Program-made: the position numbers and the translations under genes
Assembly: GCA_920105805.1 (NCBI GenBank)
Contig: CAKKTI010000388.1
Span: 1-20,886 of the forward strand
Length of the DNA: 20,886 nucleotides
Reading direction: 5' to 3'
DNA from: Condylostoma magnum
Taxonomy: Eukaryota; Ciliophora; Heterotrichea; Heterotrichida; Condylostomatidae
In this document: piece after piece, positions 1 through 11,265 of the stretch
How positions within the stretch are numbered: the stretch's first letter is position 1
Layout of the letters: every line of letters starts with the position of its first letter
The notes under the pieces: generated by a model
Databases searched by the model: none
What the model was told of the DNA's origin: nothing
The model's input: only the letters and a program-made list of their open reading frames with translations

Positions 1-52
1 AGTAAGCTTGTCTTACGATCTACTGAGATCCATCCTCCTTCCTTCGATTTGT
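1..52 (+). rRNA. Large-subunit (25S/28S) rRNA, 3' terminal fragment
   Basis: The first 52 bases resemble the very 3' end of eukaryotic LSU rRNA. The run CTTACGATCTACTGAGAT (11-28) closely matches, from memory, the yeast 25S end, where TTACGATCTGCTGAGATTAA is followed by a short variable helix and the terminal GATTTGT. Here GATTTGT ends at 52, after a variable stretch of about the right length. A T6 run at 61-66 follows and could contribute to transcript release, but this is not proven. Only the tail of the gene is inside the window; the rest would lie to the left. The identification rests on recalled similarity, not an alignment. Confidence 0.75.
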
Positions 53-573
53 CACACTGCTTTTTTACTTCTGCTGGGGTGAATTAAACTACTTAGTGTG
101 TATTTGTATGGGTTATTTTTTATATATCTATATTATATATTTCGTTACTTTTACACTATTAGAGAGATTTACAGAATTAAACAATAATCTGATATTGTTA
201 TACAAGAGAAGCTCTTAAAGTAAATTGATTTATATACACCTAGGTTAATCTATACTGTAAATTGACTTATCTCATTTTTTAATAACAATACTATTAATAA
301 ATTAACACTACCTTACTCTATCTTTCAAATATACTAATAAAGAACACTGGTTATTATGCAACGTTTGATTAATATATAGGATTTGGATGGTAAACATTAC
401 ATAAATAGCATTATCTAATAAAGAGGGGTAATGTTATTAGCTGTTTAAAATCTACTCTAACTTAAAACTTTGATTAATACAACTAATTTTTTACTTTTAT
501 AAACTCGTTATCCAAATTGGATACACCCATAATACTTAAATTAAACAAAATCTTTAAATATTGATCAAAAATC
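53..573. other. Intergenic: rDNA 3' spacer and 3' flank of gene A
   Basis: This AT-rich stretch lies between the LSU rRNA end (+) and the end of gene A (-), which converge here. I see no recognisable gene, tRNA or repeat. Telomeric C4A4- or C4A2-type repeats are absent. Further TGA and TAA codons in gene A's frame (565-567, 541-543) fall at its right edge and are alternative ends for that gene. Confidence 0.5.
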
Positions 574-3500
574 TCATTTTGGAATAAAATTACTAACCTA
601 ATAATCATTCAGTAAAATGCCTTCCTCTGGCTCATGTTATTGCTGCAAATTATGAGTAGATGATACAACATCTTACTTTTTATATATCATTTCAGATGTT
701 AATTAAAACTAATCCTAATGTAAATATATCAAATCGGGTGAAACTCGAAAATCTTCATCATTTAAACTGTCCAAGTAAATATAGTTTTATGTCGGCTTAA
801 GTTGTGATAAATTTCTATTTAGTAATATATATCTATAAATTGAGTAAATAGTATATGGAGATTTTACATCAGCACTATTATCTGAACTTTATCTTTCATC
901 CATTTTTCCAAACAGAGTGTAAATTTTCCCTAGATTTGTGTGAATTATATGTGAATTGCATTTTTATACCAATAAATCATCCTCAAAGCCATCATTAACA
1001 TTCTTATAACCTTAGAACTTTCTTCTTAAAAATGGTATCTTCTGTATGATTGCTTTAATATATACAGTTAGAATAATGATCAGCCAATAAAACACAAAAT
1101 AAATATTTATAGCTAGAATGCCAACAAAGAATATTATTTCAGCTGTTTCATTTAAGTTTCCAATTAAATAGTACAATCCAGCGTAAATTGTAACACATAT
1201 TACCAAAATAGAGCGAATTTCAAGCTCATTTAAATTCTAAGCTGCATAAGGCATCACTTTATACTGTATTTGCAAAGATAGTATCAACACAATCATTACA
1301 GTAAGGGCTTGTATTGGAATACTGCTATTAAGCATAAATACGGAAATTGATATTACAGCTATCTTTCTATACAATATTGCAAACTCCCAGTAATATCTTA
1401 TAGGTGAGTATCCATGTATCAAATATCCAAATTATTTCTTAAATCCTACTTCTCCTATATGCTTTCTATTCTTTACTAAGAAAATCAGAACTACCATTGG
1501 AGTCGCTATAACCCATATTATTATACTAGGAATTCCTACTATTTGACTATAAATCAAATGGTCACCTTCCCAGCACTGAATATCCATAAAATCAGTCAGC
1601 CAATACTCACCTGGCTCAATTTCAGTACATGCAAATAAGGCAAACATAACCTCTACTAAATTTGGATGAATTAGGAAGAACAATATGATTATAGTACAAA
1701 TAAGTTCTTGTTTCAAGTAAGAAGTTTTTCTTTTAATTATTGATATTGGGCCCCAAATTAGAATAGGTAATGCTATTATGAGTAATGGAGAAAAACTCAT
1801 CATTGTAACTTTCCTGAAGTAAACATCTATAGGAGAAATTTAACCTTCATCAGCTAAAAAGCAATCAAAAGAGAAAACTTAGTCTGTCATTGATCCTGCT
1901 TGCTCTTGAACTATAAATAAGGATAGTACTAAATCTGACCAGTTAAGCTTGAATGTTGATGCTAAATTTACCAGTTATAGATAGTTCACGAATATTTTCA
2001 AGTAAACTGATGTTAATGATTTGGGATATATTGCACTTCTTAGAGTAGTTTTTATGATTAAAATTATTGCTACAATCACTATTATAGTAATGAAAGAGAT
2101 TCTGATTATATTTAATGTTATTTCAGGGCAAATACTACATTCATTTTTAGAAGTTCTAGAGTAATCTTCCTGGCAAGATTAGCACATGTTTCCTGTATAT
2201 CCATCCCCACATTCACCAGTATACGATAGTGAAGGAGGTTATGGAGATCCTATACATGCCTAAGGATTAGGACACCAAAAGAAATTATCAGTATATTTAT
2301 TAGGCCTTCAATACTCAGATCTAGGAACCATGGTCCAGTTCCCATAACAAATAGCTTCACTTAAACAATCCTAACATGGTATTTATGGATCTAAGCTATA
2401 TTATCCATTTTCACATATTCTGCAGGCCTTGTTAACTTCACTTTCTCCCATTTAGCATTCTCTCAATTGAACATTAATCTTAGTTACACTCTCAAATAAA
2501 TCTTAAAAGTTTGGATTATTTTCGATAAAATTATCTATAGTGGGAGCAAATACATCTAATTAAAACTCAGTACCTGGCTAAGCAGTTACTATAAAAGAAT
2601 CAAACTCACATACTCCTTCATTAGCTTAAGTTTTAATAGTTCCAGATAGAACAATGTTTTATGAATCTGTTGAAACTAATTCACACTCACTTTAATTATC
2701 TGACTTAATCAATTAATCAAACAAGTCAAAGAAACCAACTTATAACTTTTAATTTGCCAATTGTCCACTTGCTAAATTCTACAAATGACCATTTTATAAC
2801 AGTCTTCCAATTGGCTTTTGCTTTACAGCAAATAAGCTGTTATCATTACCATATAGAGCTTTATTATTCTCGAATATGTTATTGTCTATCCTTGCAATTA
2901 AGTTCTTTCAATCACATGCTCCTCCATTTCTTGTAGCATTGTTATTTAAAAAGGAATTATTGTCTAACTCTATTGTACAATTTTCAAATATACTACAGTA
3001 GAAAAAGGAAGCTCCTCCATCTCCATCGTATAAGTAACCATCATTTTATGCAACGGCAGAATTATCCTTGAAATAATTATTGGAAAGCTTTAAATCAATA
3101 TTCCATGTTAAAATTCCTCCGGCATTATTTGCACTATTTTTCTCAAAAGTGGAATTGGAAATAGTAAAAACACTATCAGGTTTAGCATCACTAATTAAAT
3201 ATATCACACCACCTGAATATGCTGAGTTATTATAAAATTATGTATTATCTATAAGAAATTGTTCACATTAACTACAGTATATCGCGCCTCCATACTGGTT
3301 ATCATTATATTCAAAGGAAGAATCAGTAATTGTAATCTGATTTAAACTTATCCCATAAATAGATCCTTAAGTAATCTGATTAAATTATGTGTTTCCAATT
3401 GTCAACCAGCTATCTTAAGCCTAGATTACTCCGCCTTATGTTGTAGCTTAACACTTACTGAACTATGAATTTTAAATTTCCACTTAAGATCTTTATATTG

Positions 3501-6500
3501 ATTGAATTCCTCCCCCTATTGATGCTTTAAGATTATAAAATTAGGAGTTATTAATCTATAAAGTACTATCTATAAGGGAAACAGCACCCCCAGCACTATC
3601 AGCTTCTAAATCATGAATTTTAGAGTTAGTTATAGAAATATTACTTGAGGTGGAAGCTCTAATTGCTATGCCATCATATCCCCTTTAATCAAATATCTCA
3701 CTATCATCTATTATAATGTTTGATAAATTAAGCATAATGCTAGATGATATATTAATTTACTCATTTTTAGTTATAGTTGATCGTCTTATGATTAAATCTG
3801 CATCTATTAGTACAATGCTACCCGAATCGTTGGATTGGTTTCCACTTATATAGCAATCCTCTAAGATTGATTATGTTACTGATGTTCCTGAAATGAAAAT
3901 AACAGATCCTTTATCAGTGCTTGTGTTTTAGATAATTGATGAATTTCTTACTTCAAATTTAGATGATTATTCTATATAAATAAAACCTCCTTTACTCTAT
4001 GATGCATTCTTCTCTATTACTAGGTTTTCTGCAATAAGTTATGAAAAACCGTTGATTTGGAATACTCCTCCATGCAGTTTTGTAGTGTTTGATGTAAAGG
4101 ATGAGTTTGTCATCGTTACTTCAGATTCGGTACTTATCTAAATAACCCCTCCACTATACAAATTGCTGTTATTTTCATATATGCTACTATCATCAAATAG
4201 TTAAGAGTGAGACATTACTAATATAGCACCTTCATTTCGAGTAATATGCAAGCTTTTAGTGAAAAGTTATGCTATTGATGTTAAACTTGATAATTAAATA
4301 AGAGTATAACCTATATTTTGTTCTATTTTGATGTTGTTTAATGTTAGTTTAGCTGATTGGAGATCAAAGCTATCAAAAGAGGCTAAAATACCTGATACTA
4401 TGTCTCCTGAGTTATTGGATATCGTAGAGTCACTTATTAATAGATTACCTTATGAGTGCTTTAGGTAAATTGAGCCACCTTCATTTGAAATATTACCATT
4501 TATAGTTGAATTAGTTATATAGGACTCATTGCTTAAGTTACAATCATCTTGTATATATATTGCCGATCCATTTCTAGCTTCATTTTTAATCATTTCAACA
4601 TCCTTTATGATAAGTACCAACTCTACTATTCTCGAATCATTCTATATGTAAAGACCACCTCCATTTAAGTAAGAGGTATTACTTTTAAGCACAGAGTTCT
4701 ATAGTGTAAATAAATTGGTGCTTGTTTATAAGGTTTTAGCATACATTATAGCACCTGCATTAATTTCTGTAGCATTGTTTCCTTCGAAATGACAGTTGTC
4801 TACTAGAATGTTTAAAATAAAGCTTAGATATATAGCTCCTCCATTCCCGCCTAAGTTATTCGTAAAGCTAGAATTTGCTACTTCCATTGTACCTCCTGAG
4901 TTTTATACCATTATTGCTCCGTAACCCTTTAAATTTTGATTAGTACATTCTTACACTTCCAATTTATTTATTTTTAGGTTCTCAAAACTAGAGATGAATA
5001 AAGCAGATGATTAATCATTGGATGTACTTATTTACTTAAACGTAGTTTCTTCTAGGGTTAAATCTCCAGTGTGATTTACAACTGATAGTCCTGCTACTTG
5101 GCTAGAGTTATCAATTTGTTGAAATCTAGAATTTGCTATAATTAGATTATATGTACTAGAAAAATTCATTATTGGAGAGATTGATTCATTTTCTTGTACT
5201 GATATCTGCTATTCTATATATAGCTCATCATCTTGAACGAATAGATCGATTGTGTAGGAGTTGATATCCTATACAGTTTTATTAGAATCTTGAATTTATA
5301 AGTTTTCTATCTCTATATTTGTATATCTTTAAGTGTTGATAAGTCCTAAGTCATTATTTTTGAAATTATCCACACTTCAATCTTTTATCTGCAAGTATTT
5401 AGTTGGTATTATTGCTATAGTATCATTTCCTTCTATACTTAAAGTTATTTCTTATTCAATTTTAGGAATTGAAGCAGATAAGTTTGGACTAATATTTAAA
5501 AATGAACCACTGATTTATACAACTGATTCTATATTGAGATTTGTTAGTACAATATTCTAGATGTCCTTTTGAAAGCTAAACTGAAGTGCTGAACCAGTGA
5601 AAGTAGTATTCTAGATATCAATTTAGTCAAATTAGATATGGACTAAGTAATGATCTTCCAGTAGATTTGTTTAGGAATTGTAATTATTCGATATGGTAAA
5701 TTCATTCAAGTTAGAAGAGAACAGAGAGCTTAGTATATTCTGATCTATAGTGATATACGAAAATCTTGCTTGTTTTGACTTCTATACTACGAATAGACTT
5801 GCTCTTGATATTAAGTTATTCCTGAATACAACATTTTTCAGTTCTATTAGATCCATTCCCTATATTAATAGAAATCCAGGTAAAATTAGATTACCAGATA
5901 CTTCATATCCATTATTCAGCATTTCAACAGTTCCTCCATTATATATTAACTTACCACATCCATATGGCTCGGTTTCACACTATAGCTATATAATTAAAGC
6001 TGATTATTAGCTCATTGCCACTTAGTTATTGATGAAGTCCACATTGATAAGCTCTATTTCAGTTTAGTTCAATTCAATTATTGCCTTATTTTGACTTCTG
6101 AAATTCTTAAATATTACATTTTCTAATAGAATTTTAGTATCATTTTAGCCGATAATAAAGGATTTGTCATTGAAATAATTGCAAACTGATTGTTACGCAA
6201 AGGATTCTGCAGAAATTTCTTTGTTTCTATCGTCAACAAATGTGTTATTAATTACTCTAATGTTAGGACAGTAAAAGCATCCATTGCATCCTAAAGAAAA
6301 CTAGGCATTGAAAACTACATTTTTGATAATGAGTTGTCCTTAGTTTATTTCAAATCGCATAAAAGGAGCTACAAGTACTTCAACTGGATTATCTGAGCAC
6401 CCTTCAATATTTTCGAAATTTTCACATAAAAGTGTCTCAATTATAATCTACTCGGCAACAAGCTCCTATGAGGGTCTATAATCATCTATAACATACTGGC

Positions 6501-7914
6501 TCATAGCTTAAGATATAGGATAAAATTTAATAGATCCTTTTAGTAAGTAAATTTTAGTATATGAGTTATATATCCTTAAAACTGCTTCACTTAAACTTAA
6601 AAAGGGATTCTCTATAGTTCCTTCTTCCGTAGAATTGGGATTATCTCCTACATAAAAGATAGCAGGTTCTTCTATTGTGCTTAAGTCTTCCTATGGTATA
6701 CAAATATTTCACCTTGCTTCGAATGCATTAAATCCTATTGGGCACTTATCTACGCATTTTCCATAGTATTAATATAATTAGTCATTTAAGCAGTATATAC
6801 ACATATCTTGTATGCCATATTAGCAAGGAGTTTTTCCAGTATAATCATTGCAATTCCCTATTGAAAAGACACACTCTAGTATATTACAAGGTTCTTAGCA
6901 GGTCATGTATTATCATGCACGTTATAAATTGCATTTGGGGCTCTCTTGTTAGCATTACGTAATATTTCAGTTATATGTTCAATCCTTTCTAAGTAGTTAG
7001 GCTATATATGCTGAAGTTTAAAATAAACCTTATTTGCATTCTACGTCCCAGCTGCAGCCTGGTACAAGGCATTCTGGATAACACTTCCCAAGATTTGAAC
7101 TATCGCACCCTGGTGCACAGCTTCCACAATCTTATCCATCAAATTAGCAATCTCCAACCCAGCAAGTCTAATCACATTCTCCATTGTCTATCATAGAACT
7201 CAAGCAATCTGCAGCACAATAATCACTACAATCTTCCTCCTCTCCATCACAGCTGAAACATTCACTCTAACATATTCCATCTCCCAACATTTAAGGAAAA
7301 CAGCCAAGGGCACACAGGCATTTTTAATTATCATACTAGCAACTTTCTGTATTGCACTCTTCATCACACTCGTCATTTTCAAGTAACCAGCTGTGACAGC
7401 CAGGACTACACTCTTAGTCCTAACAATCTTCCCCATCTGCATTGCAGCTAACATTATAGCATGCCTGATTACACTCTCCATCTCCAATCATTTCCGTAAA
7501 ACACCCACTTTAGCAATCTCCACACTTATAATTATCAAATCTGCAAATCCAATGATTGCATGATTGGTCACATTGATCATTTTCTAGAAATTCCTCAGTG
7601 CATCCAGACAAACAGACTCCGCAATCTCCAAAATCATATCCGCAGTATATAGTGTTGCATGCTGAATCACATGATCCATTTCTTAGGAGACTTGTGTCGC
7701 ATCCTCGGCTTTGACACTGAGTTAAACAGTCGAATATCGGTTTTCCCTCGCTAGGGGAACTTAATTGCTAGTCGTAATTGCATCAGAAGTTCATGCATGG
7801 CCAGTCGCAATACCCATCACCTACCTGATTATGATTTACCCAGAAATTGTTACAACTAGGGTTACATTAATCTTATCCCTGAACTGATAACAAGAGAAGT
7901 AAAAGAAAAACCAT
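574..7914 (-). CDS. Giant LNR / beta-helix / multi-pass membrane protein (paralog A)
   Basis: One continuous frame of about 2,445 residues if TAA/TAG are Gln and TGA is Trp. It starts at ATG 7914 with a hydrophobic signal peptide (MVFLLLLLLSVQG). About eight cysteine units follow, each with a C..GC, dG.Cd..C and D..DC pattern like Lin-12/Notch repeats, to roughly residue 290. A cysteine-rich link ends at CIP near 6705. The motif YVGDNPNSTEEGT.ENPF then opens a long parallel beta-helix region of Asn/Ser/Gly-rich rungs (NGGA, FxNN) down to about 2,700. A second Cys-rich block (CRICE, AICYGNW, GYTGNMCQSC) precedes about eight membrane segments (about 2100-1020) and a charged tail. The protein is probably at the cell surface, with the repeats outside; its ligand is unknown. 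Homology to gene C fades just before TGA 574-576, taken as the stop; TGA 565-567 is an alternative. Notable in-frame TGA codons are at 7783, 6913, 6709, 2908 and 2308. Confidence 0.85.
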
Positions 7915-8467
7915 TTTATATAAATGCTATAGTTATTTTTAGAAGAGTTGGTAAGGTTATATGGAAGTAAGTTTGATGGAATTAATATTGTAAAGTAATT
8001 AACTGTAACAATTGGCACTAATCTAATGGGAGTATTGACTAATATACTACTATGTATTTCACCTTTTCTATTATAGTAAAGGCATCTCATAATTTTCTAA
8101 GAAAATGAAACTTAATATTACTTCTATATTAAAAATTACAGTTAATGTATTCATAATTCAAGTCCTTTTGCCAAGCTATTCTATTATGTAGGCAATATAG
8201 ATTATAAGCTACAAATTGTAATGATTTATCTAAGGACAATTTATATTATTTATATACTAGGCACATTTGCTTGCAGTATTCTTATTGTGTATATTATTAA
8301 GATTATTAATACACGAGAACAATTGAACAATATGATTTTTAATATATTAAATCCTCATATTAGCAAAAAGTTAAGATTAAGTAAATAGAACTTATACTTT
8401 TCTATCAAAATTCACATAGATTTGCCCTTAATAATATATTTTTCATTATATTAGTAACTAGTCTATT
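7915..8467. other. Intergenic: divergent upstream region of genes A and B
   Basis: This AT-rich spacer lies between the start of gene A (-) and the small candidate ORF and gene B (+), so it should hold promoters for both directions. No conserved promoter motif can be assigned. It is open in several frames, but this means little under a code in which all codons can be sense. No tRNA-like B box, tandem repeat or telomeric motif is visible. Confidence 0.4.
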
Positions 8468-8656
8468 ATGGCAGATGATAAGGAATTCAGCACGGATATG
8501 TTAATGACTTCCACACATTTAAAGTAATCGTATAGAGTATTTAGTAATTTGCTATTCTATATAGGCTTTACAATAAAGACGCGAGAAAATCTCAGATACA
8601 AAAGCGATTTAGCTTTATAAAGAGTTAAATGCAGTTGTAATTTTAAAAACTAGTAA
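8468..8656 (+). CDS. Possible small protein, unrecognised
   Basis: An ATG at 8468 opens a frame of about 61 residues beginning MADDKEFSTDMLMTSTHL and ending at tandem TAG TAA (8651-8656), 40 bp before the start of gene B. It has one internal TAA (8525) and another at 8618, both read as Gln, and no TGA. Its first half is richer in GC and in charged and mixed residues than the flanking spacer, which is why it is listed. There is no paralog in the window to test it and no recognised domain. It could be 5' leader of gene B or chance, since any frame can look open with this code. Confidence 0.2.
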
Positions 8657-8696
8657 CTTTTGTATAAATTTTCCCCTACAACTAAGACTCATAAAA

Positions 8697-10040
8697 ATGG
8701 ATTTGCAGCCAGAAGTTATGCTCTCAGCCTTAGCAACTTCTCTTTCAAAGGAGCTTATAGGAAAACTTACAACTCTAACTATTCCAAAAGATTATTTCAA
8801 GCTACAACATTATAAACATCCTTTCATAAACGAGTATTTTACCATTATTGAAGCCTTTGGAAAGCAGAATATACCTTAAATTAAACTATTTTAAAGGATC
8901 CTTAAATATCCTAACTTACTTAAAGAAAAAGTAGCTGGAAATATAAACTGCCTAGAGATATCTATTACTTAAATTATAATCAATAACATCTTAAATAAGG
9001 GTTTAGCAGCATGGAATAATAAAAGAATACAAGCAATAATAAACAATAAAGAAGTAATACAATAGATTAATCCACTACTTAAACACAACCAAAAATAGAC
9101 TGAAAACTGTATTAAATTGCTTTAATATTAAACAAAAGTAAATGAGACATAAAAGCAAAATAAAGTAAAAATTCCAAAATAGCCAGCATATTTAGGAGAG
9201 CATTAAAAAAGAGTATTTGATTTATGTATTGAAGGTAACACAGCTGTTGCTAGTAAATTTGATAAAATCGGTACACTTTGGGACTTATAAAATTCAAACA
9301 ATAATAGAAACATTGGAAATAATAGAACCTGGGTATACAGCATATGCAGTGAAGGTAACAAGGTAGTAAGCGGAGGTGGAGATTGAACAGTGTGATTTTG
9401 GGACTTATAAAATTCAGACAATAATAGAGAGATTGGGAAAAGTAGTAACTGGGTATAAAGTGTATGTATGGAAGGCAACAAGGTAATAAGTGGAAACAGA
9501 GATTCAACTGTGCTATTTTGAGACTTAGAAAACTCAGAAAATAATAGAGAAATTGGAAGACATAATGGTATGGTATAAAGTGTATGCATTGAAGGTGATA
9601 TAGTAGTAAGTGGTGGCAAAGATTAAGCTGTGCTACTCTGGGACTTATCAAATCCGGATAACAATAGAGAAATTGGAAGGCATAATGGTACGGTATAAAG
9701 TGTATGCATTGAAGGTGATATAGTAATAAGTGGAGGTTAAGATTAAGCTGTGCTACTCTGGGACTTATCAAATCCAGAAAACAATAGAGAAATTGGAAGA
9801 CATTATAGGTAGGTGCTTAGTGTATGCATTGAAGGTAGCTTAGTAGTAAGTGGAGGTGAAGATGAAACTGTGCGACTTTGGGACTTATTAAACCCAATAA
9901 ATAATAGAGTTTTATTCGAGTCTTATAATGGAATTTAATCTGTAGCTTTAAAAAACTCAATAGTACTATTTGGAGAAGGTGGTACCAGGAAAAACTTTAA
10001 ACGAGTAATGTACTGGAGTCTAGATTAGTTTATTAATTAG
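8697..10040 (+). CDS. WD40-repeat protein with helical N-terminal domain (gene B)
   Basis: The protein has about 445 residues. The start ATG 8697 aligns with the start of gene D. Residues 1-160 form a probably helical domain shared with D and E1 (conserved points: LxP..LS near the start, a KD..KL segment, an I.N.GL..WN..R motif). Seven WD40 blades follow from about 9205, with the rung pattern SVCIEG...VSGG.D..V.LWDL..P.NNREIGRH. The family makes a beta-propeller for protein-protein contacts, so a cytosolic scaffold role is inferred. Several blades are nearly identical at the DNA level with a 120-bp period. TGA codons at 9384, 9393 and 9519 are in frame; the last stands where the blade's conserved Trp is expected. 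The end is uncertain: TAG occurs at 10026 and 10038 and no in-frame TGA occurs until after the next gene (E1) has begun. I chose 10038-10040 because similarity to D fades there. Confidence 0.85.
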
Positions 10041-10648
10041 GAAGTTATTCAATCTATATACATAATGCATTGTCTATTTTCTGATATATTTTACAATATC
10101 ATAATTATTTAACTTATTAGATTTACTTTTACTAATCATTAGATATATCATAGTGCAAAGTCATGTTATAAGCAGGTTAAATAGTTCTTGCATTAATCTT
10201 TACAAAAATGTCCCTTCATCCTAAAATTACACTCTCAATTTGTTTAACTTTTCTTCGATTAAAGTAGAAACTGATAAGAAAAAGTTGAGCTATCTCAAAA
10301 GACAACCTCAAACTATCAACAGTTCCCTTTGCACAGGAGTGTCTGACAATAATTATAGCATTATTAGAATAAAAGGAAACCAACTCTTGTAGTGAGATTC
10401 TACTGAAGGCACTACAATACTTCAAGAGCTTTATTTAAGGAATATATGCACAAAATATATATTACTTGAACATGTTAGATAGACTTGTAACGCCCCTTAC
10501 TAAGAAAATAATTAATAGAGTATAGAATGAAGGTCTAATAATACAATAAAATTATGAATAGATTGCATGGACAATCAATAAAAGACAAAAAAGCATAAAG
10601 AATGAAGAAATAATAAAAAGAATTGATGAAGTACTTCATAACAATTAA
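9418..10648 (+). repeat. Direct duplication, copy 1 (B tail plus E1 start)
   Basis: This block is repeated at 18643-19753. From 9759 to 10648 the two copies are collinear with a constant offset of 9,105 and no indels seen. 9759-10128 appears identical; 10129-10648 differs at roughly 34 positions, about 6-7%. Copy 1 is 120 bp longer, exactly one WD40 blade. The left edge falls inside a blade of gene B and the right edge falls after codon AAC AAT TAA of the E1/D N-terminal domain. Confidence 0.9.
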
Positions 10649-10732
10649 CTATAAAATTGTATTAACTTTGAAAGAGGTTTAAATCTCTCAAATTTATAAT
10701 ATCAATATTTAGATTCTATCCAAACGATTTGA
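10208..10732 (+). pseudogene. Truncated WD40-family gene: N-terminal domain only (E1)
   Basis: ATG 10208 begins MSLHPKITLSICLTFLRL, and the frame matches the start of gene D (19313) codon for codon with substitutions only, many of them synonymous or conservative. It is also alignable with the N-terminal domain of gene B (shared I.N.GL and W..NKR motifs). The frame passes the point where D continues into blades and keeps a little similarity to B (Q.NCI near 10652-10663). It then loses homology, with no WD40 repeats, reaching TGA at 10730-10732. TAA at 10646 is an earlier possible stop. It may be a decayed gene whose propeller was lost, or a short expressed protein of about 146 residues; the preserved frame keeps the second option open. 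An antisense reading frame over 10216-10425 is a shadow. Confidence 0.7.
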
Positions 10733-11265
10733 TATAAATTCCCTAGAGATGACACTTAATAAATGTAATAAGTTTATTGTTTTACAGTTATAGATTAGTA
10801 TATTTATACACAACACTGATTTTATATAATTAAACAAGAATTGTAACTTATCCTTCATAGATTGTTGATTTATTCACACTGAAGACTAACTTGTACATCT
10901 GAGATATAGGAATAGAGGAATAAAATGTAAAATCATCCTTAGACTATACTTTATTATATTCAAGCTTTTGTATAATAGAAGCTTTAACGCTTTAATGAAT
11001 GAATAGATAAGATATATCTCTATATCAAAATTATTTTAATTATTGTAAATTTTAAATCTCTATTCATAGCGTATTTATTCAGGGTCGTTTAAGATTATCT
11101 AATTAGTTTTGAAATTAAGCCAAAGTAATTAGTCTATTATTCAATATTTACATTACATAAGCTTAACGCCTCTTTACAATTCATTGGTAAGTCTACCAAT
11201 ACATAAAACTCAATAAATTTGTCTAGTAGGTCTATCCAATTAACCTTTTGTACAATTTATTCAAT
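10733..11265. other. Intergenic: upstream of gene C
   Basis: This AT-rich spacer lies between the E1 remnant and the start of gene C. It must contain the promoter of C. Both strands offer open frames under the relaxed code, but none has a paralog or recognisable domain. Its one clear structure is a perfect inverted repeat at 11183-11200. No convincing similarity to the upstream region of gene A was found by eye. Confidence 0.4.
11183..11200. repeat. Short perfect inverted repeat upstream of gene C
   Basis: ATTGGTA, a four-base loop AGTC, then TACCAAT: a 7-bp perfect stem located 66 bp before the ATG of gene C. It could be a protein-binding palindrome or an RNA hairpin in the 5' leader. No counterpart was found before gene A, and a stem of this size can arise by chance in AT-rich DNA. 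Confidence 0.35.

Noticed and set aside
7200-7487. Minus-strand Met/Val/Lys-rich frame
   Set aside because: It is an out-of-frame reading of the LNR repeats of gene A; the equivalent shadow in gene C is at 11690-11968.
574-7914. Gene A (and C) as heavily degraded pseudogenes because of many in-frame TAA/TAG/TGA
   Set aside because: No net frame change occurs over 7.3 kb, the domain order is intact, and the stop codons fall where Gln or Trp fits, often opposite CAA or TGG in the paralog. A different genetic code explains this better.
9203-9771. Minus-strand repetitive reading frames
   Set aside because: They are antisense shadows of the 120-bp WD40 blades and have no domain of their own. The same holds for 18622-18876 and 20047-20468.
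9300-9900. CRISPR-like or satellite array
   Set aside because: The 120-bp period encodes 40-residue WD40 blades with the conserved WD motif, and there are no spacers.
10216-10425. Minus-strand frame of about 70 residues, extendable upstream to an ATG
   Set aside because: The + strand frame of E1 over the same bases matches gene D with conservative changes. The antisense version changes many residues and loses its ATG in the second copy.
10640-10700. tRNA-like B box near GAGGTTTAAATCTC
   Set aside because: No acceptor stem, anticodon arm or A box could be arranged around it.
10740-11200. Open frames on both strands of the spacer before gene C
   Set aside because: With all codons possibly sense, long open frames occur by chance. 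Neither strand shows a domain or paralog.
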